Source of the DNA: Plotosus lineatus
Taxonomy: Eukaryota > Chordata > Actinopteri > Siluriformes > Plotosidae
Direction of reading: 5' to 3'
Assembly: GCA_024760905.1 (NCBI GenBank)
Contig: CM045733.1
Span: 69,969,001 to 70,033,000 of the forward strand
Length of the DNA: 64,000 nt
Under the pieces are notes generated by a model. It was not told the origin of the DNA and searched no databases. It worked only from the letters and a program-made list of their open reading frames with translations. Positions 45,000 to 63,746 of the stretch are shown piece after piece. Within the stretch, counting starts at the first letter, position 1, and each line of letters begins with the position of its first letter. The translations under genes were made by a program, and so were the position numbers.

Positions 45000-47560
45000 G
45001 GAAAGCCAAAGGGGACATGACAGACAAAAACAAAAAAGCTCAGGATTCCAGAAACAAAAACTAATCAGCAGAAGTCGTAACACATTTATTAAAAAAAAAA
45101 AACCCGGAAGCACACAATTGTACAAGTTTTTGTATGAATATACTGTATGGTATTATCATTTGGCTGAATTTGAAGCCCCTAGCCTCAGTGACTTTAGATT
45201 AAGCTGTGTCCACCTTATGAGCAACGTCCTTTGGAATTATAACCTATTCGAATATCGGCTTTAATGTAAACTTGTGATTTGTCTTTTGGCTCGAATGACG
45301 ATCGGTGTTCCTGTTGTAGAAACACGAGTCAACACCTTCAGACCAATCAGACCTTCAAGCTTGACAGCGCCAAGGTTTAAAGTTTATAAGGTGTGCAAAC
45401 CGTATATAGTACAGGGAGTGGGGCATGTTACTTATTAAGAGATGAGAGGAATAATAATCTACTAACTACTGCAGCACTCAGCAAAAAGGCAATAAGGAAC
45501 TCAGGACAGCACACTGCCGGCTGTCTGTCAACCGTCTTACAGGTAACGTTCAGTCTCATATTTAACTTTTGCATCTTTTTTAGGTTTTAGCCAACAAAAT
45601 GCAAGTTGATCTGCTCACATCTAGACTTTTATACAGTGCTTTTATATATTTGAACTCTTTTTTTAATATAACACCACAAATGAAAAACACTTCCTGTCGT
45701 TTATAATATGAGTATATCATGTGAAGCGAAAAACCAAAAAATGATTGTAATAGAAAATCACAAAGTTTCATACAGTAATTTGTTAAAGAATAAGATATTG
45801 TTCTGCGTGTTTGCTTATTGCAAAGTTTCAGGAAAATGTTGAATTTTTATACATATCTGAAATAGCTCATCATTCTTGGGTGCTCTTATACATCATACAA
45901 TCAAAACAGTTCCTTTCATCCTTTTTTTAAATTGTGTATGAATCTCATTTTAATGTAAAAAGTTTAATGAACATATATATTGAAGGCATGTTTTTACAGA
46001 GGTCAAAGTGCTTCAACTCAAATTGTTTTATTGTTGCTTTCAAGGAACTGGGATAGGAGTGGGTAAAGTTCACTGTCCAAGTGCTTGATAGTGTGTGCGG
46101 GAACAGAGCAGATAGGCTCGCCGGAAACAAAAGAGCTGACTTGAGCACACAGAACATGTGAGAACTGCAGAGCAGCTTAAATAATAATGAAAAATGCTGA
46201 TGTGTATAACTATTTACTCGATGTTTTTTATTATTATTAATAAAGAAGAAGAAGAAGAATGATAATCCATTTGAATCTATAAAATAAACCCCAAACCATC
46301 TCTGACTGTTTTCCTTAACATGCTGATTTTTTTTTTTTTTTTCTTGCATGTGTACCAGATGACCTTCATGTCAGAGTTGCACTTGCATGTGCAGATGCCA
46401 GTCTTGGGTTCAGGTGTGGTGCTCACTGAATGTAACAGTCTCTCCATTTGGAAGATTTCGAAGTGCCAGTGGAGGAACTGTTACCTGCAGAGAGTCACCA
46501 AGAGCAACCTCAAGAAACCAGAGTCAGGAACCTACGCTACGAACTACCTAATAAAATACTAATAAACTCAAAGAAGTAAAATGCCTCTGTCAAGGAGGTT
46601 ATGAGTTTGTCAGTGTTGGTTTGTTTGTTAGGAACTTGATGCAAAAAGGTATGACTGGATTTTGATGATTCTTTGGAGGCAGGATGTACGGTACAACTAC
46701 CACTCCAGTTAATGTTGGTGATGATCTGCAAATTGATCCTTTTCACTGAGGGTTGTGGCAGTTCTATTAAAGAACAAAGAAAGGCAGTCTTGGTGATGAT
46801 TGATAAAATAATTGTAAAAATATTATTTAGCATAAATCATTTTCACCGTCTGAGTGATTTTTAGTTTTGTAAGATTTGGTTTTTACGTTTTTTTTTAAAT
46901 GACCCTTTCACTTGTATCTGGACGGAGTTTTACTGTTATTTGTACCATTATTGAACAAGTGTTACCTGTTGTGTATTACGGTATACGGTTTAACTGGATT
47001 CCACCGCTGAAAAACATCATGTCAGAGGGTGAAATAACTATCAGTGTTTTGACATGATTATAATTAACCATATGAAGTGCTATTGAATAACGGGAACTGA
47101 CTGCAGATGGCCACGATATAATTTGGGATGTCATGTTTCCAGTGAAAGGGGACTCAAAAGGGGTGTGTATGGAAATTTTAGGCATCGATGAAACCTCAGA
47201 CTACTTTTTTCTTCTCATTAAAAATAATAAAAACTATTAAATGATTGTTTGAGTCATTAATGAGTCTTGCATTGCTTGTGGACTTCTACATGGAACTGTT
47301 TCAATGTGAGAAACAATTCATTGCTGAATTCTGTACAGAAGTGTATACATGTGCATTTAAAAAACCTTCTCATGTATTTGATCTCAGACGGAAGAATAAA
47401 TACGTTTCTGTTCGACTTCATTCCATCCCTTCGTTAAGTGGGATCAGGGTACCTTTACTTTGCCGAACATACCTGTTGATGTGATTGATTTATGAAAAGA
47501 TTCATGAACTGTGTTGGTTTCATAAACACCTAGATGGACATGGCTAAACATCATGGACAT
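45000..47560. other. ubxn1-ehd1 intergenic stretch, nothing recognised
   Basis: AT-rich sequence with no spliced gene, RNA gene or clear transposon. A 80-codon frame at 46320-46562 has several Cys and Trp residues but no splice context or family resemblance. Confidence 0.4.
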
Positions 47561-47574
47561 TGTATTGTCTAAGG

Positions 47575-47914
47575 CAGGGCTCACCAACCTTTTTGAAACT
47601 GAGAGCTACTTCTTGAGTACCAATTAATGTGACGGGCTACCAGGTCGATACACACTTCTGAAATAACAAATTTGCTCAATTTACATTTAATTATATGTTG
47701 TTGTTATTATTAATAATTAATGACATCCATCTATGTGAAGATATTGATTTGATTTAAAAAAAATAGCAAAAAAACCATTTCATGAAGCTCAATGGAGAGT
47801 GGCGCTATTCAGCCATGGGCCTGTTCTAAAAATAGCAGTGAATAGGCCCGCGGGCGACTCATGTTGACCCTGCGGGCGGCCTGGTTCCTGTGGGCACCAT
47901 GTCGGTGACCCCTA
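47575..47914. mobile_element. hAT-like MITE with 8-bp target duplication
   Basis: CAGGGCTCACCAACCTTTTT at the left and TCGGTGACCCCTA at the right. GTCTAAGG flanks both ends (47567-47574 and 47915-47922). No coding potential. Confidence 0.85.
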
Positions 47915-48415
47915 GTCTAAGGTATGTTTAAATTAAAGTGAAATGTGTCAGTAAAAATATTTAGATTGAGAAAACTTTTGGATATTTTATTTCCTTAAAT
48001 ATCAACAATCCTTGTAAGATTATAAAAACAGCTGTTCAGGGTGTACCACGCCTTTGCCCAGAGTCAGCTGAGATGGGCACCAGCCTCTCTGTGACCATAA
48101 TTAGGAAAAATGGTGCTTAAAAAGTGAACGAATGAGGTTATAAAACTGTGCTTGAGTGTGAATGTTGTATTTTTATGATTTGTTGAATTCAATGATCATG
48201 ATTTTAGTTTTTTTTTTTCTATTTTGTCCTGTGCTGAAAATAATAAACTCTTGCCTGATATTTAAGCAAATACTGTATAGTTATTCAAATCAGCCATCTT
48301 GTTGCATTCTACTTATTTTATTTTTCTGCTGACTTCATCCATTCTGCTTGACAGTATTTTGCATGTAATTTGCGTCATGATCACAAGAGTGCAGATGTGT
48401 GGAGCAGGGCACGTG

Positions 48416-48417
<2 letters not shown>

Positions 48418-48460
<43 letters not shown>
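48418..48460. repeat. (GT)n microsatellite
   Basis: About 21 GT units ending TACACACA. Adjacent frames are repeat-coded. Confidence 0.95.
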
Positions 48461-48462
<2 letters not shown>

Positions 48463-48779
48463 ACACAGCTATTACACATGGACACAATCCATCTTCATAA
48501 AATCTCACAATAAACACTAAACTGAAACATCACCCCACCTGGTTTGAAGTGAATGATCGGTGTAGAACAGCATAGGCTTGAATAAGAATCTGTTTGAGTT
48601 CGCCTGTTGATACACCACTACCAGTGTGACTCACAAAATGGCACTACATTAAAAATAGCATACAATATCAAAAGTCAATCGACAGCCCACATTACAGGGT
48701 TTTATCTGCGAATGAAATTGATTTCATCAAACCTTTTCATATCTTGTTTATTTGTTTATTTACAATATATAAGATGACA

Positions 48780-49556
48780 TTGTGATCTGTAGTGAGAGCA
48801 GAGAACAAGTGGAGGAAAATCTAGAGAGGTGGAGGTATGCCCTGGAAAGGAGGGGATTGAAGGTTAGTCTCAGTAAGACAGAATACATGTGTGTGAACGA
48901 CAAGGACCCAAGAGGAACGGTGAGGTTACAGGGGGCAGAGATAAAGAAGGTGGAGGATTTTAAGTACTTAGGCTCAACAATCCAGAGCAATGGAGAGTGT
49001 GGAAAAGAGGTGAAGAAGCGTGTGCAGGCAGGTTGGAATGGTTGGAGAAAAGCGTCCGGTGTGATGTGTGATAGGAAGGTATCGGCAAGAATGAAGGGAA
49101 AAGTGTACAAGACGGTGGTGAGGCCAGCGATGTTGTATGGGTTAGAGACAGTGGCCCTGGGGAAAAGACAGGAGGCAGAGCTGGAGGTAGCAGAGATGAA
49201 AATGTTGAGGTTCTCTTTGGGAGTAACGAGGATGGATAGGATCAGGAATGAGTACATCAGAGGGACAGCACATGTTAGATGTTTTGGAGACAAAGTCAGA
49301 GAGGCTAGATTGAGATGGTTTGGACATGTACAGAGGAGGGATAGTGAGTATATTGGTCGTAGGATGCTGAGGTTGGAACTACCAGGCAGAAGGCCCAGAG
49401 GAAGACCAAAGAGAAGATTTATGGATGCGGTGAAGGCGGACATGAAGGTCGTTGGAGTAAGAGTAGAAGATGCAGAGGATAGGGAGAGATGGAGGCAGAT
49501 CATTTGCTGTGGCGACCCCTGAAGGGAACAGCCGAAAGGAAAAGAAGAAGAAGAAG
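48780..49556 (+). mobile_element. RTE-like LINE 3' end with 246-codon open reverse transcriptase fragment
   Basis: Open frame 48782-49522 starts just after where the FADD catalytic motif would be (VICSESREQVEENLERW). It runs through [54 protein letters not shown] and [18 protein letters not shown] to the stop, covering the thumb and C-terminal region. The 3' UTR is only about 35 bases and ends in an AAGAAG repeat. It is open over its whole length, so insertion is recent or divergence low. The 285-codon antisense frame is a shadow. It lacks the endonuclease and RT core and is immobile. Confidence 0.85.
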
Positions 49557-49652
49557 GTGTTAATAGCAACCAGCTATGCCGTGAACACCCACAGCAGAAG
49601 AGTTGTCTGCTTTTCAATCAGGGCAGATTGTGGGTAAGTCTGATGGTGGACT

Positions 49653-49975
49653 GTGGGGCCGGTGGTGTAGTGGTTAGGGTGCTGCACTCATGATCGGGAG
49701 GTTGTATATTCAAATCCCAGTTAGACCCCCACTGTGCTCAGAGCCCTGGGCAAGGTCTCAACCACAAGTGTGCCTCTGTTCACCCAGCAGTATAAATGGG
49801 TCCCAGTAAAAAATAAACTGTACTGTGAAGGTAACCTGCGATGGACTAGCGTCCCATCCAGGAGGAGTTGAACTCCTAGTCACTTCACACTACAGAAACC
49901 GGGTGGGATAAGCACCGGCCTGATGAGCCACCATGGCTCGGACGTAAAAGTCCCAACAGACTTTCCCTATCTTAC
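49653..49975 (+). mobile_element. Family B SINE, full length
   Basis: GGGGCCGGTGGTGTAGTGG head; box B is degenerate (ATTCAAATCCC). Body GTAACCTGCGATGGACTAGC and tail GTAAAAGTCCCAACAGACTT. Confidence 0.8.
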
Positions 49976-49979
49976 TTAC

Positions 49980-52575
49980 CTGATGGTGGACTTATCCACC
50001 GTCAGGCTGCACAAAAACTTGGGAAGACTCACTGCAGTCAGCAGTGACCGTACAATTCTCCAACAAGGGCAGGGAAGCAACAGCATCCCACTCAGGTTGA
50101 CCTTGGCCCTTTCAAACGTGTCTTTAGGATTCCCTGGTGTAAGGCAGCTGATGTTGCACGAAAATTTCCAAGCGAGTCGGAATACTGTTGTGAGGAATCT
50201 CCAGCCACTCGGCTACTCTTACTGATTCTCTTACTGGGGTAGGGACGCTCTGTCTCTCTGACTCGCTGTCACAATGATTACATGATCATCTCCAGACCTT
50301 ATTACCTAATGATCGACCTACACACACTCTGTGATCCTTCCACCCTGGGACATCTCACTCCCAAAGGGTTTTCCTCACCGTTTCTGGCTATCATTGATTG
50401 CTATTGTGGGAAGTCATGGAATGGGAAACGACACACTTTACTGGGGCTTGATTTCCATGTCACTCTACCTTGGTTATTTGTTGGATCGGTTTTTTTGGGT
50501 TTTTTTTTTTTTTTTTGCATTTTAACGACGATTGCGGACAGTATCAGCACATTATCACCCATATTTAGTCTGGAGTTGGCATACAGACATTATTTTTCTC
50601 AGTCTCCAGCTTCTCTCTCTGGAACACACAGAACTCAGAGAGATAGTTTTATTAAATAACCTGATAAAATACAAACCATGAAACTTCACTACAGTTTAAC
50701 ATGAAGTCTCGTTGGTTATCCTATAACTGCAATAATAATTGTATTTTTAAATAATTTTAGTAAAAAAGATGCTGTTACCAGCAGAGGAGAGTATTCGTCA
50801 CAGTTTCTGAGTGTAGAGAGCAGGACTGACGTACTTTCAAGACGAGAACTTCAAATTAAATAATTCTGTTGAAGGCTTCTTGTTGTTGTTTTTTTGTTTT
50901 TTTAACAGCAATAGTGGACTGTACTGACACATTATCACCAAACTTTTACATATTTATTAACTTTACATTTTCATATTATAAACATAAAGCTTTTAGTGGT
51001 CGGATTAAATAAAATTAAATAAAAAGCAAGTAAAGAAATCCTTTTAAAATGGCCACAAATACCTCAGTCCCAGTCCCCGATCGAATTCTACTACTGTCTC
51101 CTGTCCAGCTTCTCTGTAATAAAAGTCACCACCTTCATGTCTCACCAGACGAGAAATCATTGACATCACACAGATGATGACATCACAAAGCTCACCATCA
51201 AGGTTTGATTGCAGAGATTATAAACACATAGTGTGAGTGAGTATTTAACAAATGAAACCCAAGATAGGTATGTTCATCTATCTTTCTGTTTTTTTAAGTT
51301 TTTTTTAATTTCCAAACTGCCTCATTGTGCAGGGAGGCTGGAGCCCATCCCAGCCAACTGTGAATTAAGGCAGGGCACACCTTGAACAGCTTAGCAGACC
51401 ATTGCAGGGCTTTTCACAATAATACGTTTCTTTGTGAGGAAGACCACTTTGTGATGCTCTGTGGGAAGATCCTGATGCCGTGTGCTTCATTTTGCTTTGT
51501 CCCAATGTTCACACTATAACCCCTAAGATCTTCGCCGAAGTGCACTCTTTTGAAAAGCTCACTTAGCAGCAAGTGTACAGTGGACAGATGCAGTTGAAAG
51601 CAAAACCGAGAAGTTTTCTACATGTCACTAATTCTTGTATTACATCATATCTGCAAAGCCACAGCTTCGTATCAGGTCTTATGTGAAACATAAATTCAAA
51701 GTGATTTTTTTTTTAATGCGTATTAAGATTAATAAATTGGAAAGGATTATATTTGGCTCAATATCCTGTGATAGAAATTAAGAAACTTATGGCATTTTGA
51801 AAATTGAAAAAAAAAGAAGTACTAATTTCATATTGGAAAACAGATTCATTTGGAAAACTTGTGACCGACATCCACGCTGGCCGACCTTTAACACTGTGTA
51901 ACTTTCTTAGTATATGTACATCCATGCATGCATTTTTTTCTGGATGTTCAAAAAGCAATGTTCTGGTGTTCAAATATTCCTCAAACCTTCCCTACAGGTC
52001 GAATAATATCATTAAAGATGACTACGTAAAAGCCTACTACCTTCAGGCCAATCCCTATGCGGGTGATTTGTCCGTGCAGAATTTCAAGTACATACTATCT
52101 TCACTTCTAGAAATCAGATCTCAACAGTTTAAAAACGTAAAAAAGTATAAAAAATTATATTCAATATGGGTCTGATAATGAGAGTGGTACTGAAATGTGT
52201 GACACTGATGTTTTCCTTTTTTTTTTCAGATATAGAAAAAAATGGTTTTCAAATATTTAATGTATTAATTAGGTCAATCTGCATTAAGGCCTGGTAGATG
52301 CACAATAATATTCCTTGGAGAAGCGGCATCATCAAATTACCAGTAGGACGACTCAAACAAATCAGCACGTATGTAACGTGAACAGAATGAACGGACTTCT
52401 ATTCACTAAAAGCAGCTTTAGATAATAATTTTGTAATTAGTTACACTATTCCAACTGGGTGTTTGAATTCTTCAACTTTTCTTTATTACCCAAAGTCAAT
52501 AAATGCCAATACATGTGATCGATGGGTACACAAGATACACCCTGTAACATGGACAGGGAGCGTTATGTATATCAT
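49980..52575. other. Intergenic stretch, nothing firmly recognised
   Basis: Contains two similar segments (GCGGACAGTATCAGCACATTATCACC near 50532 and a related one near 50910, about 380 bases apart) of unknown origin, and a fish-repeat fragment near 51330-51420. An unusual frame at 51997-52175 is discussed as a finding. Confidence 0.35.
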
Positions 52576-52593
52576 CTATCCCATTTTAAGTCT

Positions 52594-53074
52594 TGGTGGG
52601 GCCGATGGCGTAGTGGTGAGGGTGCTGCGCTCATGATCGGGAGGTTGTGTGTTCAAATCCCAGTTTGACCCACACTGTGCTAAAGACCCCTGGGCAAGGT
52701 CTTAACCACAAGTATAAAAATTTACTGTACTGGGAAGGTAACCTGTGATGGACCAGCGTCCCATCCAGGAGGAGTTGTACTCCTAATTGCTTCACGCTAC
52801 AGAAACCGGGGATGAGCACCGGCCTGATGAGCTGCTTTAGCTCGGCTGTAAACCCCAAAAAAAAAAAAAAAAAAAAAAAAAGTTATATGTATATTGGTGT
52901 TCCTGGTGTCTGTTTAAGAACAGCTTGGGTAACCTGCAATGGACTAGCGTCCCATCCAGGAGAAGTTGAACTCCTGGTCACTTCATGCTATGGAAACCAG
53001 GGATAAATAAGCACTGGTCCGATGAGCCACTATGGCTTGGGTGTAAAAAGACCAACAGACTTACCATTACCTTA
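52594..53074 (+). mobile_element. Rearranged double family B SINE inside one target duplication
   Basis: One SINE copy (52597-52856) ends in a 25-base poly-A, then a 45-base spacer, then a second SINE tail (52929-53074). CCATTTTAAGTCT flanks the whole unit at 52581-52593 and 53075-53087. Confidence 0.75.
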
Positions 53075-54360
53075 CCATTTTAAGTCTGGTGCTTATTTAT
53101 CAATTTTGCCACACACATGCAAATTCCGTGATTCATTGTGCATGAACTTGTGCTCCAATTCATGTTTCTATTGGACCTGTGGGGACCTTAGCAAAGGCTC
53201 AGCAGGATGTGAGAATAATGAAGTCTTTCTCTTGTCACAAAATGGAGCATGTAAAAGATGTAAACTATGAAGTATTTCAATTATTTAACAAACTGTGTTC
53301 ACCATATATACATATTTTGATATGACATTTACCAGGCATGCACTAAATATTTTGATGTGTTGCTTCACAAATAAACATGGACATGGAAATATTTATTCAA
53401 GTTTGATGTTGGATAGTTGGAAAATGTACTCGTTTCATGATAAGCCCCATATAGCAATATACATTTCTGCTATTTTTTTTAAATTTACACTTAAAATCTC
53501 TTGTTTGTTGCTCTTGAAGAAGAGCTTGTTGCTCATGTTGGCTTCAGTGTCAATGCTGCTTAAAAACAAAAAAGTAAGTAAGGTCTGATACGAATTTGGG
53601 GCAGGGGTGGGTTAAGGGGTTTCGATGATTATGTCCTGCTAGTTTCATTCATTGAGTCATTCTTTTTCTGAACCGTTTAATCCTGATTAGGGTCGCTGGG
53701 AGGCTGGCACCCATCTCACCCATCTCTGGGCAAGGGCAGAGTACACCATGTACAACTCAGTAGACCATCGCAGGGTCTGCTAGTTTGTTGCATTGACGGT
53801 AGCATGCCTGTCAGAGTGTGTAGGTCAGTCCAGGTGATGTCACAAAATGTCTGGGGATTGATGATGTCATAGCATTTGTAGGTCAATTATTAGGGATGAT
53901 AACACAGTGATGTCATCATCACAGTGTTGGCCATGTAACACACTGGCTGAGCATCATGATCTGGCTTCCAGACGAGTAATCACTAAGTGGCCGCCTCGTA
54001 CATCATATCGGCCCTCCCACCACTAAGTTCAGGTCACGTCTTATTCATATTTTGTCATTCATTCCTGTTTCTCCTAGAGGAAATTGAACAATATTCAATT
54101 CTTGACAAAAACAAAAAACAACATGGAGCTGGAAGTGCCAGAGATGAAGGTGCAGATGAAGGATTACTGTGATTTTGTTATGCTAGAAAAATTGAGGCAT
54201 CATTCATGTGTTTGATTTGATAAATCACAGAGATGTCTTTAAATTCTCAGTGTTTTTTGGGAAGCAACATTAGGATCCTTTCAGCATTATACTGAGTGAA
54301 AAAACAGCTGTAGTAAGACAAATCGTAAGATATTACTGTGTATGTATTTTAAATAAGTAG

Positions 54361-54700
54361 GGGCAGTGGTGGCCTGGTGGTATAGGGTGCTGGATCGCTG
54401 ATCCTAAGGTTGGGTGGGGGGTTCGAGTCCCACTCTCCACAGGGTTGTCACTGTCCCCCTCCCAGTGCAGCTAACTGGGTTATCAAAGGCCGGCCATGTC
54501 TCTCACTATCCATGGTGAGAGGTTCATGTAAAAGAACCATTGCTGACTTTTGTAAAGAGTCATCAGCGTGTTTCTGCCCCTTGCTAAAGGGTTGTGTGAG
54601 GAAAAGCATCCGACATAAAAACCGACGCCAAATCAAACATGCGAATCAGATGGTTCGCTGTGGCGACCTCTGAAAAAGGGAAAAAGCCGAAAGGAAAATA
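54361..54700 (+). mobile_element. Family A SINE, full length, with target duplication
   Basis: Head GGTGGCCTGGTGGTATAGGG, GGGGGGTTCGAGTCCCAC, and a tail GTGGCGACCTCTGAAAAAGG with AGCCGAAAGGAAAATAAG. GTATTTTAAATA flanks it (54344-54355 and 54702-54713). Confidence 0.85.
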
Positions 54701-54788
54701 AGTATTTTAAATAGGTGAACTCTTTGCTTATGTGTTCAACAAATTGTTAAACACCACATAAAATGTTTTAAGAACCAATAAATTTATT

Positions 54789-54962
54789 ATGGTTCTTTTA
54801 CATGAACCTCTCACCATGGACAGTGAGAGACATGGCCGGCCTTTGATAACCCGGTTCGCTGCACTGGGAGGGGGACAGTGACAACCCTGTGGAGAGTGGG
54901 ACTCGAACCCCCCACCCAACCTTAGGATCAGCACCCTATACCACCAGGCCACCACTGCCCCT
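54789..54962 (-). mobile_element. Family A SINE, partial inverted copy
   Basis: Minus-strand head and half body. It breaks off at GGTTCATGTAAAAGAACCAT, the same base as the left arm of the inverted duplication. It has no tail or own target duplication, so it arose by duplication and not retroposition. Confidence 0.8.
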
Positions 54963-55576
54963 ACTTATTTAAAATACATACACAGTAATATCTTACGATT
55001 TATTGTCTTACTACAGCTATTTTTTCACTCAGTATAATAAATAATGGGCTTCAGAGAGAGATTTGGCCCTTCCTTAATCATAATGCATGGATTATTATTA
55101 CAGTATATCTGGAATTCTGGGTGTCTTTGTGGTAGAACACAAACACTTGGGTACCATGAAAGCTTTGTAATTGGCCAGTCATTTACTGAAACTATCTCCA
55201 GCTCCCTTCTACCATCGATTTTCGCTTGAAAATGATCCATTCTAACGATTTATACATATCAATGATTTGAACGAGGACTTTTATTTTGACATGAGGACTT
55301 GTATTTAGTTTGGGCGGAGAACAGCCCGTGCAAGCGATGTGAAAAGTAGTTAAATGGTGTGAGGTATTTGTACGTGAGCACGCTTTTCGTTTTCATTGAG
55401 GAAATAAAACTGAAATCGCGCCGGTCTTTTCACCAGACAGGATACATCGTCACAAGCTCGGGGTTTTTTTTTCGAAAGCGAACTGGGAGTTATTTGAAGA
55501 ACTTTGCTGATTGTTAACGTAAACGCGGAGATTTGGGTGATTGGGACACGGGCGGCACCGTCTCAACTTTCACTGT

Positions 55577-55617
<41 letters not shown>

Positions 55618-55682
55618 AGAAGAGCTCTCAGTTCTACACGTTTCCTGACTGAAAGGTTGCTGATAGTAGCCTGTCTTTGTAG
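55577..55682 (+). promoter_or_regulatory. Putative 106-bp intron in the ehd1 5' UTR
   Basis: CACTGT followed by GTAAGT at 55577 and a TGTCTTTGTAG acceptor ending 55682, seven bases before the ehd1 ATG. The candidate intron starts with a (CT)n run. Unspliced, the region is simply 5' UTR. Confidence 0.35.
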
Positions 55683-55688
55683 CGCATC

Positions 55689-62954
<7,266 letters not shown>

Positions 62955-62966
62955 GTAAGCAACTCT

Positions 62967-63001
62967 CGCGCGCGCGCGCTCTCTCTCTCGCTCTCTCTCT
63001 C
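62967..63001. repeat. (CG)6(CT)n repeat just after ehd1 exon 2
   Basis: An alternating CG run at 62967-62978 followed by CT repeats begins 13 bases after the exon 2 donor. Confidence 0.9.
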
Positions 63002-63075
63002 ATTGGGGATGCTCCTCCCTATATTTCTTTTGTTTTTCTTTTCTCAGAACTACCCTCATTTGCACAATTCCCATA

Positions 63076-63746
63076 CAGGTCCTTCTAAAAAATTAGCATA
63101 CTGTGATAAAGTTCATTATTTTCTGTAATGTACTGATAAAAATTAAACTTTGATATATTTTAGATTCATTGCACACCAACTGAAATATTTCAGGTCTTTT
63201 ATTGTTTGAATACTGATGATTTTGGCATACAGCTCATGAAAACCCAAAATTCCTATCTCAAAAAATGAGCATATCATGTTCAGGTAGTGTAAACGAGCTA
63301 TTAACCTAATCATCTGAATCAACCAATTAACTCTAAACACCTGCAAAAGATTCCTGAGGCTTTTATCGAAGCATCCTGGGCCTCCGTAACACCTCAGCAG
63401 TGCCACAGGCTGATTGTCTCCATGTCACGCCACATTGAAGCAGTCATTTCTGCAAAAGGATTCCTGACCAAGTATTGAGTGCATAACTGAACATAATTAT
63501 TTTAAGGTTGACTTATTTTGTATTAAAAGCACTTTTTTTGGTCGGATGAAATATGCAAATTTTGAGAGAGGAATTTTTGGTTTTTCTTTACTTTTTTGCC
63601 AAAATTATCAATATTAAAACAATGAAAGGCTTGAATTACTTCAGTTGTGTATAATGAATCTAAAATATATGAAAGTCTAATGTTTCAGTACATTACAGAA
63701 AATAATGAACTTTATCACGCTATGCTAATTTTTTGAGAAGGACCTG
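63076..63746. mobile_element. Tc1/mariner MITE with ~100-bp terminal inverted repeats
   Basis: CAGGTCCTTCTAAAAAATTA at the left and TTTTTTGAGAAGGACCTG at the right, with TA on both sides. The inverted repeats extend through GATAAAGTTCATTATTTTCTG. This terminus is widespread in fish genomes. The interior keeps fragments of a transposon (ATTGAAGCAGTCATTTCTGC) but no open transposase. Confidence 0.85.

Larger units (their letters stand above)
54286..55038. repeat. Inverted duplication of a SINE plus flank
   Basis: Left arm 54286-54540 and right arm 54789-55038 are nearly perfect reverse complements separated by 248 bases. The right arm lacks an 8-base GGATCGCT segment and has a 3-base insertion. 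The arms include about 75 bases of non-SINE flank. Confidence 0.9.

Noticed and set aside
44747..45064. Plus-strand 105-codon frame as a gene
   Set aside because: The minus strand carries the reverse transcriptase motif. This frame is its shadow plus unrelated downstream sequence.
46320..46562. 80-codon Cys/Trp-containing frame as a small gene
   Set aside because: It starts in a poly-T tract, has no splice or promoter context and resembles no family.
48760..49617. Minus-strand 285-codon frame, the longest in the window
   Set aside because: Antisense to the LINE open frame at 48782-49522. It is rich in Ser, Leu and Pro because it reads the complement of an Arg/Lys/Glu-rich protein.
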